This document shows, piece by piece, positions 57,500 to 64,000 of a stretch of DNA of 64,000 nt (within the stretch, counting starts at the first letter, position 1; the number at the start of each line of letters is the position of its first letter). The stretch is from Amycolatopsis saalfeldensis (lineage in GTDB: Bacteria > Actinomycetota > Actinomycetes > Mycobacteriales > Pseudonocardiaceae). The position numbers were made by a program, and so were the translations under genes. The notes below the pieces were generated by a model, which was given only the letters and a program-made list of their open reading frames with translations, searched no databases and was not told where the DNA came from. Location of the stretch: NCBI RefSeq assembly GCF_900110575.1, contig NZ_FOEF01000001.1, forward strand, positions 682,001 to 746,000, given 5' to 3'.

Positions 57500-58249
57500 T
57501 CAGCCGGGTGCGGAGACCCCGGCCGGGAAGACGGCGCCGGTGAAGTCGGGCGGTGTCTTGAAGGTGGCCCGGGTGAAGTCCGCCTTGGTCGCGAACGCGG
57601 CGCCGCGGAAGGTGGTGGCCCCGAAGAAGCGCGCGTGGGCGAACACCGCCGAGCGGACGTGGCAGTACTTCAGCGAGAAGTCGAACAGGTCCGCGCCGTC
57701 CAGGTCGAGGTCGATGTCCGGCCAGAACCAGGCGTCGCCGCCGTCCTCGGCCGGGTGCAGGTGCACGGTCAGGATGCGTTGCGCGGCCTTGCGGACCTGC
57801 GTTTCGCCGGCCGACTCGTCGAAGGGCATCCGCAAGTACGCGCACAGCACGTTGACGATGGTCTGGCGCTGGAACCGATGCTCCTGCGCCAGCCGTTCCA
57901 GCGCGTAGAGCCCGGCGAGGCGGACCGGCGCCTTGTCGGCACCGAGCTGGTCGGCGGCCTTGCCGTACATCTCGGTGATCCGGCGCTGGGTCGCGTCGTG
58001 GTCCTTCTGCTCCAGGTCGAGTTCGGCGGAACGCTGGCGACGCGCGGCGAGCAGCAGGGCGGCGGCCCCGCCGGTGCCGACGACGATGTTCGCGGCCGTG
58101 CGCAGGGCGTCGAGCCGGGCCGAGTCCTGCGGGCTGCCGCCGCCGAGCGTGCTCAGCAGGAGGACGGCGGCGGCCGCGGCGACCACGATCAAACCGGCCC
58201 CCCACCACAGGATCGTGCTCGTGCGCAGGGCCCGGCTCCGGTTCGTCAC
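57500..58249 (-). CDS. Membrane-anchored pentapeptide-repeat protein
   Basis: The 249-residue protein has two membrane spans (about 12-34 and 49-66), a helical linker (ELDLEQKDHDATQRRITEMYGKAADQLGADKAPVRLAGLYALERLAQE), then a run of A(D/N)LxF-like pentapeptide repeats (about 185-245): DGADLFDFSLKY, VFAHARFFGATTFRGAAF, ADFTRATFKT. The layout matches the widespread actinobacterial family with two N-terminal spans and a C-terminal right-handed quadrilateral helix. The function is unknown. GTG 58249; divergent from the thiolase gene. Confidence 0.82.
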   Translation of the reverse strand: MTNRSRALRTSTILWWGAGLIVVAAAAAVLLLSTLGGGSPQDSARLDALRTAANIVVGTGGAAALLLAARRQRSAELDLEQKDHDATQRRITEMYGKAADQLGADKAPVRLAGLYALERLAQEHRFQRQTIVNVLCAYLRMPFDESAGETQVRKAAQRILTVHLHPAEDGGDAWFWPDIDLDLDGADLFDFSLKYCHVRSAVFAHARFFGATTFRGAAFATKADFTRATFKTPPDFTGAVFPAGVSAPG

Positions 58250-58370
58250 GGACGGGATCCTGCCAGTACCGGGAGTGGCCCACGTCGCCTTCGGCTTTCC
58301 GGCGGGCGTGACAGGCGGCACTATGGTGAGCAACCGCTTAGTGCCGACGACCCGAGGAAGTGTCCACGCC

Positions 58371-59591
58371 ATGCCCGAAGCCGTCATCGTCTCCACCGCC
58401 CGCTCCCCGATCGGCCGCGCCGGCAAGGGATCGCTGGTCAGCATGCGACCCGACGACCTGGTCGTGCAGATGATCAGGGCGGCGCTCGACAAGGTCCCGC
58501 AGCTCGACGCGGGCGACATCGACGACCTGCTGCTCGGCTGCGGCCTGCCCGGCGGCGAGTCCGGGTTCAACATGGGCCGCGCGGTCGCCGTCGAACTCGG
58601 GTACGACCACCTGCCCGGCTGCACGATCACGCGGTACTGCTCCTCCAGCCTCCAGACCACCCGCATGGCGATGCACGCGATCAAGGCCGGCGAGGGCGAC
58701 GTGTTCATCTCCGCCGGCGTCGAGGCCGTGTCGCGGTTCGCCAACGGCAGCTCCGACTCCTGGCCGGACACGCACAACCCGCTGTTCGCCGGCGCCGAGA
58801 ACCGCACCAAGGCCACCGCGGAGTCGGGCTCGGGCAGCTGGACCGACCCGCGCACCGAGGGCAACGTGCCCGACGTCTACATCGCGATGGGCCAGACCGC
58901 GGAGAACCTGGCGCGGCTGAAGGGCATCACGCGCGAGGACATGGACGAGTTCGGCGTGCGGTCGCAGAACCTCGCCGAGAAGGCCATCGCCGACGGCTTC
59001 TGGGCCAAGGACATCACGCCCGTCACGCTGCCGGACGGCACCGTGGTGTCGAAGGACGACGGCCCGCGCGCGGGCGTCACGATCGAGGGCGTCTCGGGGC
59101 TGAAGCCCGTGTTCCGCCCCGACGGCCGCGTGACGGCCGGGAACTGCTGCCCGCTGAACGACGGCGCGGCGGCCGTGATCGTCATGTCCGACACCTTGGC
59201 GAAGCAGCTGGGCCTGACGCCGCTCGCACGCGTCGTCTCGACGGGTGTCACCGGCCTTTCGCCGGAGATCATGGGCTACGGCCCGGTCGAGGCTTCGAAG
59301 CAGGCGCTCAAGCGCGCCGGTCTGTCCATTTCGGACATCGACCTGGTGGAGATCAACGAGGCGTTCGCCGCGCAGGTCATCCCGTCCTACCGCGACCTGG
59401 GCATCGAGCTGGACCGGCTGAACGTCAACGGCGGCGCGATCGCGGTCGGCCACCCGTTCGGCATGACCGGCGCCCGCATCACCTCGACGCTGATCAACTC
59501 CCTGCAGCACCACGACAAGCAGTTCGGCCTCGAGACCATGTGCGTCGGCGGCGGCCAGGGCATGGCGATGGTGCTGGAGCGCCTTTCCTGA
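58371..59591 (+). CDS. fadA: Acetyl-CoA C-acyltransferase (thiolase)
   Basis: The 406-residue degradative-type thiolase has the acyl-accepting cysteine C90 in TRYCSSSLQ, the second active-site motif NEAFAAQV, H361 in [11 protein letters not shown] and the proton-donor C391 in [10 protein letters not shown]. It releases acetyl-CoA from 3-ketoacyl-CoA in beta-oxidation. It corresponds in position to fadA3 in mycobacteria, near cbs. ATG 58371 is preceded by GAGGAAG. No FadB partner is adjacent. Confidence 0.93.
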   Translation: MPEAVIVSTARSPIGRAGKGSLVSMRPDDLVVQMIRAALDKVPQLDAGDIDDLLLGCGLPGGESGFNMGRAVAVELGYDHLPGCTITRYCSSSLQTTRMAMHAIKAGEGDVFISAGVEAVSRFANGSSDSWPDTHNPLFAGAENRTKATAESGSGSWTDPRTEGNVPDVYIAMGQTAENLARLKGITREDMDEFGVRSQNLAEKAIADGFWAKDITPVTLPDGTVVSKDDGPRAGVTIEGVSGLKPVFRPDGRVTAGNCCPLNDGAAAVIVMSDTLAKQLGLTPLARVVSTGVTGLSPEIMGYGPVEASKQALKRAGLSISDIDLVEINEAFAAQVIPSYRDLGIELDRLNVNGGAIAVGHPFGMTGARITSTLINSLQHHDKQFGLETMCVGGGQGMAMVLERLS

Positions 59592-59605
59592 CAGCTGCGT
59601 AACGA

Positions 59606-59645
59606 GAAAGGGGCCGCTCACGTCAGCGCGTGAGCGGCCCCTTTC
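59606..59645. terminator. Bidirectional terminator between thiolase and MFS genes
   Basis: A perfect 17-bp stem (59606-59622 with 59629-59645) and 6-nt loop lies between the convergent stops at 59591 and 59661. CCCCTTTCGTT follows on the plus strand. Confidence 0.9.
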
Positions 59646-59660
59646 GTTGCGTGACAAGGG

Positions 59661-61187
59661 TCAGTGCATCGGCACGGCCACCTGGGCGGCCGAGTCCGCG
59701 TCGGCCTCCGGCACGAAGCGCTTCTTCGGCAGGAAGAACGCCGGGATCAAGCACAGCGCCAGCAGCACCGTCGCCCACAGGAACGTCGTCGCGAACGAGT
59801 CGGCGGTCAGCGTGGCCGCGGCGGTGTGCGTGGCCGGGTTCAGCGTGGCGGCCGTGGCCGCGAGCTGGCCCTGGCTGGTCGAGACGCCGAACTTCGCCGC
59901 CAGCAGGGCCGCCAGGATGATCGACATGATCGCGGAGCCGATGGCGCCCGCGGTCTGCTGGACGATGTTCGTCGCCGTGGACGCCTTGGCCATGTCCTTG
60001 GGCCGCAACGTCTGCAGCGCGGCCGAGGTGATCGGCATCATCGTGGCCCCCATGCCGAGGCCCATCACGAACAGCGAGGACAGCAGCAGCCCGTACGACG
60101 TGGTCGCGCCGACCTGGGTGAAGACCACCATGCCGAGCACGATCAGCCCCAGGCCGGGCAGCACGATGCGGCGCGCGGCGATCTTGTCGGCCAGCCGGCC
60201 GGTGATCGGCATCGCGAGCATCGCGCCGAGGCCCTGCGGCGCCAGCAGCAGCCCGGCGTGCAGCGCGGATTCGCCGCGCACCAGCGTGAAGTACGTCGGC
60301 AGCAGCAGCATCGCGCCGAAGAAGCCGACGCAGAACACCGACATCGTGATCATCGCGACGGAGAACGACCGGTTGCGGAAGAGCTTCAGGTCGATCAGCG
60401 GGTGCGCCACCCTCAGCGCCCGCAGCACGAACGCGACGAGCAGCACGAGCCCGGCCAGCGCGGGCAGCCACACCTCGACCGCGCCGACGGTGCCGGTGGA
60501 CGGGATCCGCGAGACGCCGAAGATCAGCGCCGCCAGGCCCGGCGACACCATCAGCATGCCCACGAAGTCGAACCGGCCCGAGGGCTCCGGGTCGTCCTTC
60601 GGCAGCAGGCGCAGCGCGAGCAGGAAGGCGAGCACGCCGATCGGCACGTTGATGTAGAAGATCCAGCGCCAGCTGACCGCGTCGACGAGCCAGCCGCCGA
60701 GGATCGGCCCGCAGATCGGGCCCAGCAGCATCGGCACGCCCAGCACCGACATCACGCGGCCGATCCGCTGCGGGCCGGCCGCGCGGGTCAGGATCGTCAT
60801 GCCCGCCGGCATCAGCATGCCGCCGCCGAGTCCTTGCAGGACCCGGAAGATGATCAGCGATTCGACGTTCCAGGCCAGCCCGGCCAGCATCGAGCCGACC
60901 AGGAACGTGCCGATCGCCAGCAGGTACAGCCGTTTCGTGCCGAACCGGTCCGAAGCCCAGCCGGTGACCGGGATGACCGTGGCGAGCGCCAGCATGTAAC
61001 CGGTGGCGACCCACTGGATGGTGTCGAACGAGGTGCTGAACTCCAGCGTCAGCTTCTGCAGCGCGACGTTGACGACCGTGGTGTCGAGGATCGCCATGAT
61101 CGCGCCGAGCACGACCACGGACGCGACCCTCAGCACGTCCCGGTCGAGCTTGTCCCCGGGCCCGGACGGGGCCGATTGTGCAGGCAT
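59661..61187 (-). CDS. MFS drug exporter, DHA2 (14-span) type
   Basis: The 508-residue transporter has 14 predicted spans and DHA2 hallmarks: motif D1 LDTTVVNVAL in span 1, motif A GWASDRFGTKRLYL, motif B RVLQGLGGGMLMPAGMTIL, and motif C GPICGPILGGWLVDAVSWRWIFYINVPIG. These proton-driven pumps export drugs and other toxic compounds; the substrate is not predictable. ATG 61187 is preceded by GGGGGG. No adjacent TetR regulator is visible. Confidence 0.92.
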   Translation of the reverse strand: MPAQSAPSGPGDKLDRDVLRVASVVVLGAIMAILDTTVVNVALQKLTLEFSTSFDTIQWVATGYMLALATVIPVTGWASDRFGTKRLYLLAIGTFLVGSMLAGLAWNVESLIIFRVLQGLGGGMLMPAGMTILTRAAGPQRIGRVMSVLGVPMLLGPICGPILGGWLVDAVSWRWIFYINVPIGVLAFLLALRLLPKDDPEPSGRFDFVGMLMVSPGLAALIFGVSRIPSTGTVGAVEVWLPALAGLVLLVAFVLRALRVAHPLIDLKLFRNRSFSVAMITMSVFCVGFFGAMLLLPTYFTLVRGESALHAGLLLAPQGLGAMLAMPITGRLADKIAARRIVLPGLGLIVLGMVVFTQVGATTSYGLLLSSLFVMGLGMGATMMPITSAALQTLRPKDMAKASTATNIVQQTAGAIGSAIMSIILAALLAAKFGVSTSQGQLAATAATLNPATHTAAATLTADSFATTFLWATVLLALCLIPAFFLPKKRFVPEADADSAAQVAVPMH

Positions 61188-61313
61188 GTGGAAACCCCCC
61201 TTTTGTGCGGCCGAGGATAAGTGACCCGCACCGGGGGGTTCCACTGATTTTGCCGAAAGCGAAAGAAAGGGGATTCTTCACCGTCCACGATGGATTGGCG
61301 AAAAATCCCGGCC

Positions 61314-62588
61314 TCAGCAGATGCTGTCGGTGGGCACCGGGTTGCCGAGGCCGAACAGCGGCCGCAGCTTGATCCCGATCCACGTGCCGCCGAGCGCGAA
61401 GATCCCCCACAGCCAGCCGTGCAGGCTGCCGACGGAGATGCCGCCGAGGTACGCGCCGATGTTGCAGCCGCCGGCCAGCCGCGCGCCGATGCCCATCAGG
61501 ATCCCGCCGAGGATCGCGGCGACCGCGGTGCGCCAAGGGATCGAGCTGTGGATCTTCCACGCGCCCGCCGCCGCGGCCGCCACCGCGGCGCCGATCATGA
61601 TGCCGATGTCGGTGAGGCTGGTCTTGTCCTTCCAGATCGGGCTGTGCAGCGAGGTCGCGTTCGCCTTGAGCTGCCAGAACTCCCAGTGCTCCGGGTGCAG
61701 CCCGAACACCTGCAGGACCTTCGCGCCCCACAGGCTGAACGCACTGGTCACGCCCCAGATCCCGCCGGAGACAAGGTAAACGGCGCCGGCCAGCACCCCG
61801 AGCACGACGGCGCCGACGAGCATCGGCCACGCGCCGCGGTAGACCCGCGCGAACCCGCGGGCGGTGGGCACGACGTCGACCGGCGGGGGCAGGCGCCGCT
61901 TCTGGACGGTGCGCGTGACCAGCACGATGGCGGCGAGCACCAGGATCGTGATCGCCCACGAGCCGAACCAGCCGACGTGATCGGCGAGCAGGATGCCCGG
62001 AACCTGGGGCCAGCCGTCGAAAATCGGGTAACCCCAGGTGTAGAGGACCGAGCCGGTGATGAACCCGCCGAGCGTGAGCACGATCGTCGACTGCCCGGAG
62101 CCGACCGCGAACAGCGTGCCGGACGCGCAGGCACCGCCCAGCTGCATGCCGATCGCGAACAGCGTGGCGCCGACGAACAGCGCCACCCCGATCGGCCCGA
62201 CGTTCGCCACCGGCACCGGTTTGCTGCCGAAGAGCCCGGCGCCGGTGCCGCAGATCAGCGCGATCAGCGTGGCGGCCGTGCCGAGCAACAGGGTGTGGGC
62301 GCGCAGGCCCTGGCCGTTGCCGACGGCGATCAGCTGCCGCCAGGCGGAGGTGAACCCGAACCGCGAGTGGAACAGGGCCAGCCCGAGCAGCAGCCCGAGC
62401 ACGAGCAGGACGCCGAACTTGGCGCCGTAACTCGCCCACACGAACCAGGTCAGGCCGATCGCGAGCGCGCCCGCGACCACCAGCGGGACCACCCGGACCG
62501 GGTCTTCCGGCTGGGGCACGGGCGCGGCGCAGGAGGTGGGGAAATCGAGGAGTTTGTTGTCTCCGGCTGGGGATTCAGTGGTCGCCAC
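61314..62588 (-). CDS. YeeE/YedE-family sulfur-compound transporter
   Basis: The 424-residue membrane protein has about ten spans and the two conserved cysteine motifs of the thiosulfate transporter family: GGACASGTLFAVGSGQ (C154) and AGGCNIGAYLGGISVGSLHGWLWG (C375). In characterised YeeE the cysteines line the thiosulfate path. No TusA-like (YeeD) gene is adjacent; a rhodanese or TusA partner may be elsewhere. With metB and cbs nearby this fits sulfur assimilation. ATG 62588. Confidence 0.9.
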   Translation of the reverse strand: MATTESPAGDNKLLDFPTSCAAPVPQPEDPVRVVPLVVAGALAIGLTWFVWASYGAKFGVLLVLGLLLGLALFHSRFGFTSAWRQLIAVGNGQGLRAHTLLLGTAATLIALICGTGAGLFGSKPVPVANVGPIGVALFVGATLFAIGMQLGGACASGTLFAVGSGQSTIVLTLGGFITGSVLYTWGYPIFDGWPQVPGILLADHVGWFGSWAITILVLAAIVLVTRTVQKRRLPPPVDVVPTARGFARVYRGAWPMLVGAVVLGVLAGAVYLVSGGIWGVTSAFSLWGAKVLQVFGLHPEHWEFWQLKANATSLHSPIWKDKTSLTDIGIMIGAAVAAAAAGAWKIHSSIPWRTAVAAILGGILMGIGARLAGGCNIGAYLGGISVGSLHGWLWGIFALGGTWIGIKLRPLFGLGNPVPTDSIC

Positions 62589-62686
62589 CAGGACTCCTGG
62601 TCTTCTCGGTGGAGCAGGGCGCCAAAGGTTAGGGCGGGTGACCGGCCGGTCGCAGCCTGTCCCAAAGAGTGCGACGAACGGGCGAG

Positions 62687-62719
62687 AGGGGGCATCCGAA
62701 CGGACCCCGGACGCCCCCT
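62687..62719 (-). terminator. Hairpin terminator after the secreted-domain membrane gene
   Basis: A 12-bp stem with one mismatch (62687-62698 with 62708-62719) begins 27 bp after the minus-strand stop at 62746. No clear T tract on that strand. Confidence 0.6.
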
Positions 62720-62745
62720 TTGTTACAGCTCGCCTTACCGCCCGA

Positions 62746-63513
62746 TCAGGACTTGATGCAGAGCGTCAGCTTGGGCTGGGAGTACGACCGGTACTCGGTC
62801 GCGTCGGTGCCCTGGCAGACGGCTTCGCCCTCCTGACCGTCGACGACCTTCACCAGCTCGGCATCCTTCGCCGGGTCCGAGCACGGCACCTTCTGGTAGC
62901 CGGCCGTCTGCGACTGGTAGCCCTTCAGGCAGTCGCCCTGCTTGGCGTTGATCACCAGGCAGAGGCGGTAGTCCGAACGGCCGGTGACCTCGTACTCGTC
63001 GTACATGCCCTCGGGGCACTTGTCGGACGCGTTGTCCAGGCGTGCGCCGATCTTGACGTTCGCGGCGGCGTCGTTGCAGTCGATCTTGTCCGGCGTGACG
63101 CCGTTGGTGAACTCGGCGACCTTCAGGCAGTCACCGACCTGCGCGCTCTCCGGCGAGCTGGAGTAGCTGACGATGCCGATCACCACGGCCGCCACCACGA
63201 CGACCAGGATGAGGCCGAGCCGGAGGAACCGGAACTTCGACTTCGGCGCCACCGGCGCGGGCGGGAACTGGCCCGGCGGGAACTGGCCCGGCTGGCCGTA
63301 CGGCGTCCCGGGCGGCGGACCGTACGGGCCGGGCTGGCCGTACGGGGCCTGGCCGGGCTGCGGATATTGGCCGGGCTGCCCCGGCGGGAACTGGCCGGGC
63401 TGACCAGGCTGGCCGGGTTGACCGGGCGGCGGGAACCCGCCGGACGGCTGACCGTAGGGATCGGGCGGGCCCACCGGCGATTGGCCCCCAGGGGCCGGAG
63501 GGATGACGCTCAA
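62746..63513 (-). CDS. Pro/Gly/Gln-rich protein with one span and a cysteine-rich outer domain
   Basis: The 255-residue product has about 80 residues of GQPGQP/PYGQPG repeats, one membrane helix (LRLGLILVVVVAAVVIGIVSYSS), and an extracytoplasmic domain of about 120 residues. That domain has two similar halves, VGDCLKV...DKIDCND and QGDCLKG...KVPCSD, and seven cysteines in total. The halves look like an internal duplication. TTG 63513 is chosen because GAGG lies 6-7 nt upstream; GTG 63525 and 63561 are in frame with no clear site. The function is unknown. Confidence 0.75.
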   Translation of the reverse strand: MSVIPPAPGGQSPVGPPDPYGQPSGGFPPPGQPGQPGQPGQFPPGQPGQYPQPGQAPYGQPGPYGPPPGTPYGQPGQFPPGQFPPAPVAPKSKFRFLRLGLILVVVVAAVVIGIVSYSSSPESAQVGDCLKVAEFTNGVTPDKIDCNDAAANVKIGARLDNASDKCPEGMYDEYEVTGRSDYRLCLVINAKQGDCLKGYQSQTAGYQKVPCSDPAKDAELVKVVDGQEGEAVCQGTDATEYRSYSQPKLTLCIKS

Positions 63514-63616
63514 CGTCGACCTCACATGTGTGAAGGGAAATCGGACTTCGATATCCAACACGCAGGGTGATCAACATGGCGCACCGGTCCCCTGATTGGC
63601 GGACAAGCGCACAGAA

Positions 63617-63645
63617 AAGGCGCCCCGTTGATCACGGAGCGCCTT
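63617..63645 (-). terminator. Terminator of the Bax inhibitor-1 family gene
   Basis: A 12-bp stem with one mismatch (63617-63628 with 63634-63645) and 5-nt loop, followed on the minus strand by TTTTCTG. It lies about 20 bp beyond the stop at 63667. Confidence 0.8.
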
Positions 63646-63666
63646 CTCGGGAGACCTGTGCGAGCG

Positions 63667-64000
63667 TTACTCGCGCAGGTAAGACAGCAGTCGCAGGATC
63701 TCCAGGTACAGCCAGACCATCGTGGTCATCAGGCCGAACGCGGCGTACCAGGCCCACTTGGACGGCATGCCCTCGCGGATCATGCGGTCGGCCTGGTCGA
63801 AGTCGAGCAGGAAGCTGAACGCGGCGATGCCGATGACCACCAGGCTGAAGATGATCGCGATCGGGCTGCCGTCGCGCAGCGGGTTGTAGCCGAAGAACAC
63901 CGCGGTCAGCAGGTTCACCAGCATCAGGATCGCGGCGCCGGCGACGGCCCCGATGATCCACTTGGTCAGCTTGGGCGTGACCTTGACCGCGCCGGTCTTG
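63667..64000 (-). CDS. Bax inhibitor-1/YccA family membrane protein, C-terminal part (gene runs off the right edge)
   Basis: The visible 110 residues read KTGAVKVTPKLTKWIIGAVAGAA at the edge, then LMLVNLLTAVFFGYNPL, IAIIFSLVVIGIAAFSFLLDFDQADRMI, and the terminal WAWYAAFGLMTTMVWLYLEILRLLSYL. The conserved DFDQAD... and YLEILRLL motifs identify the BI-1/YccA superfamily of membrane proteins. The start lies beyond position 64000. Confidence 0.88.
   Translation of the reverse strand, partial: KTGAVKVTPKLTKWIIGAVAGAAILMLVNLLTAVFFGYNPLRDGSPIAIIFSLVVIGIAAFSFLLDFDQADRMIREGMPSKWAWYAAFGLMTTMVWLYLEILRLLSYLRE

Overview
The window is very GC-rich, with many GTG starts, short overlaps of the GTGA/ATGA type and short intergenic gaps. 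It looks like a chromosome segment of a high-GC actinomycete. Gene content fits a Pseudonocardiaceae member close to Amycolatopsis: a mycothiol pathway gene (mca), a PIN-PhoH2 protein, GuaB1, a DUF6542 protein, and an EspC/WXG-type secreted toxin. This assignment is inference from gene content; no rRNA, tRNA or other marker was found.

Much of the window matches, from family knowledge, genes that lie close together around Rv1074c-Rv1110 in Mycobacterium tuberculosis: thiolase, cbs, proline-rich membrane proteins, metB, greA, DUF4307, mca, a small membrane protein, the DUF255 thioredoxin-like protein, TrhA/hemolysin III, short-chain Z-prenyl synthase, phoH2, fumC, glpX, xseB, xseA, the Rv1109c-type protein and ispH. 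Here this core is shuffled and interrupted by accessory genes.

Layout. 1-39: the first 13 codons of ychF on the minus strand. 142-1581: Ada-AlkA fusion whose glycosylase half looks degenerate. 1582-2391: gene-free repeats. 2392-7682: sbcC/sbcD and an RmuC-like gene. 8248-9144: DUF6542 protein. 9145-10298: a second repeat array. 10299-14061: ispH diverging from a tightly overlapped lipid-droplet-protein/xseA/unknown/xseB operon. 14150-20201: glpX, a secreted S1 protease, ferredoxin-NADP reductase, fumC and ligB. 20719-24672: OYE-type flavin oxidoreductase, two metal-dependent or unknown small enzymes, and guaB1. 24733-28611: phoH2, a small secreted protein, Z-prenyl synthase and TrhA. 29276-30969: a markedly AT-richer OLD-family ATPase/TOPRIM nuclease gene broken by one frameshift. 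31011-32906: acyl-CoA oxidase-like enzyme. 33100-34005: about 34 degenerate repeats that resemble one arm of the neighbouring terminator. 34013-41958: DUF255 protein, mca, greA, an Lrp regulator and hppD. 42181-48931: a type VII-style polymorphic toxin locus (YbaB-like, EspC-like, a 1380-residue toxin with a PD-(D/E)XK-like C-terminus, an Imm49 immunity protein and a YezG-like second candidate). 48936-59591: ilvA, metB, four Pro/Gln-rich or tetraspan membrane proteins, cbs, a pentapeptide-repeat protein and thiolase. 59661-64000: an MFS exporter, a YeeE-type sulfur transporter, a secreted-domain membrane protein and the C-terminal end of a Bax inhibitor-1 family gene.

Themes: DNA repair and recombination (ada-alkA, sbcCD, rmuC, xseAB, ligB); sulfur and redox metabolism (metB, cbs, mca, YeeE transporter); and two conflict-type loci (OLD nuclease remnant, T7SS toxin-immunity module). 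The least ordinary features are the toxin locus, the frameshifted low-GC OLD gene, and three unrelated short-repeat arrays, two of them in convergent intergenic gaps.
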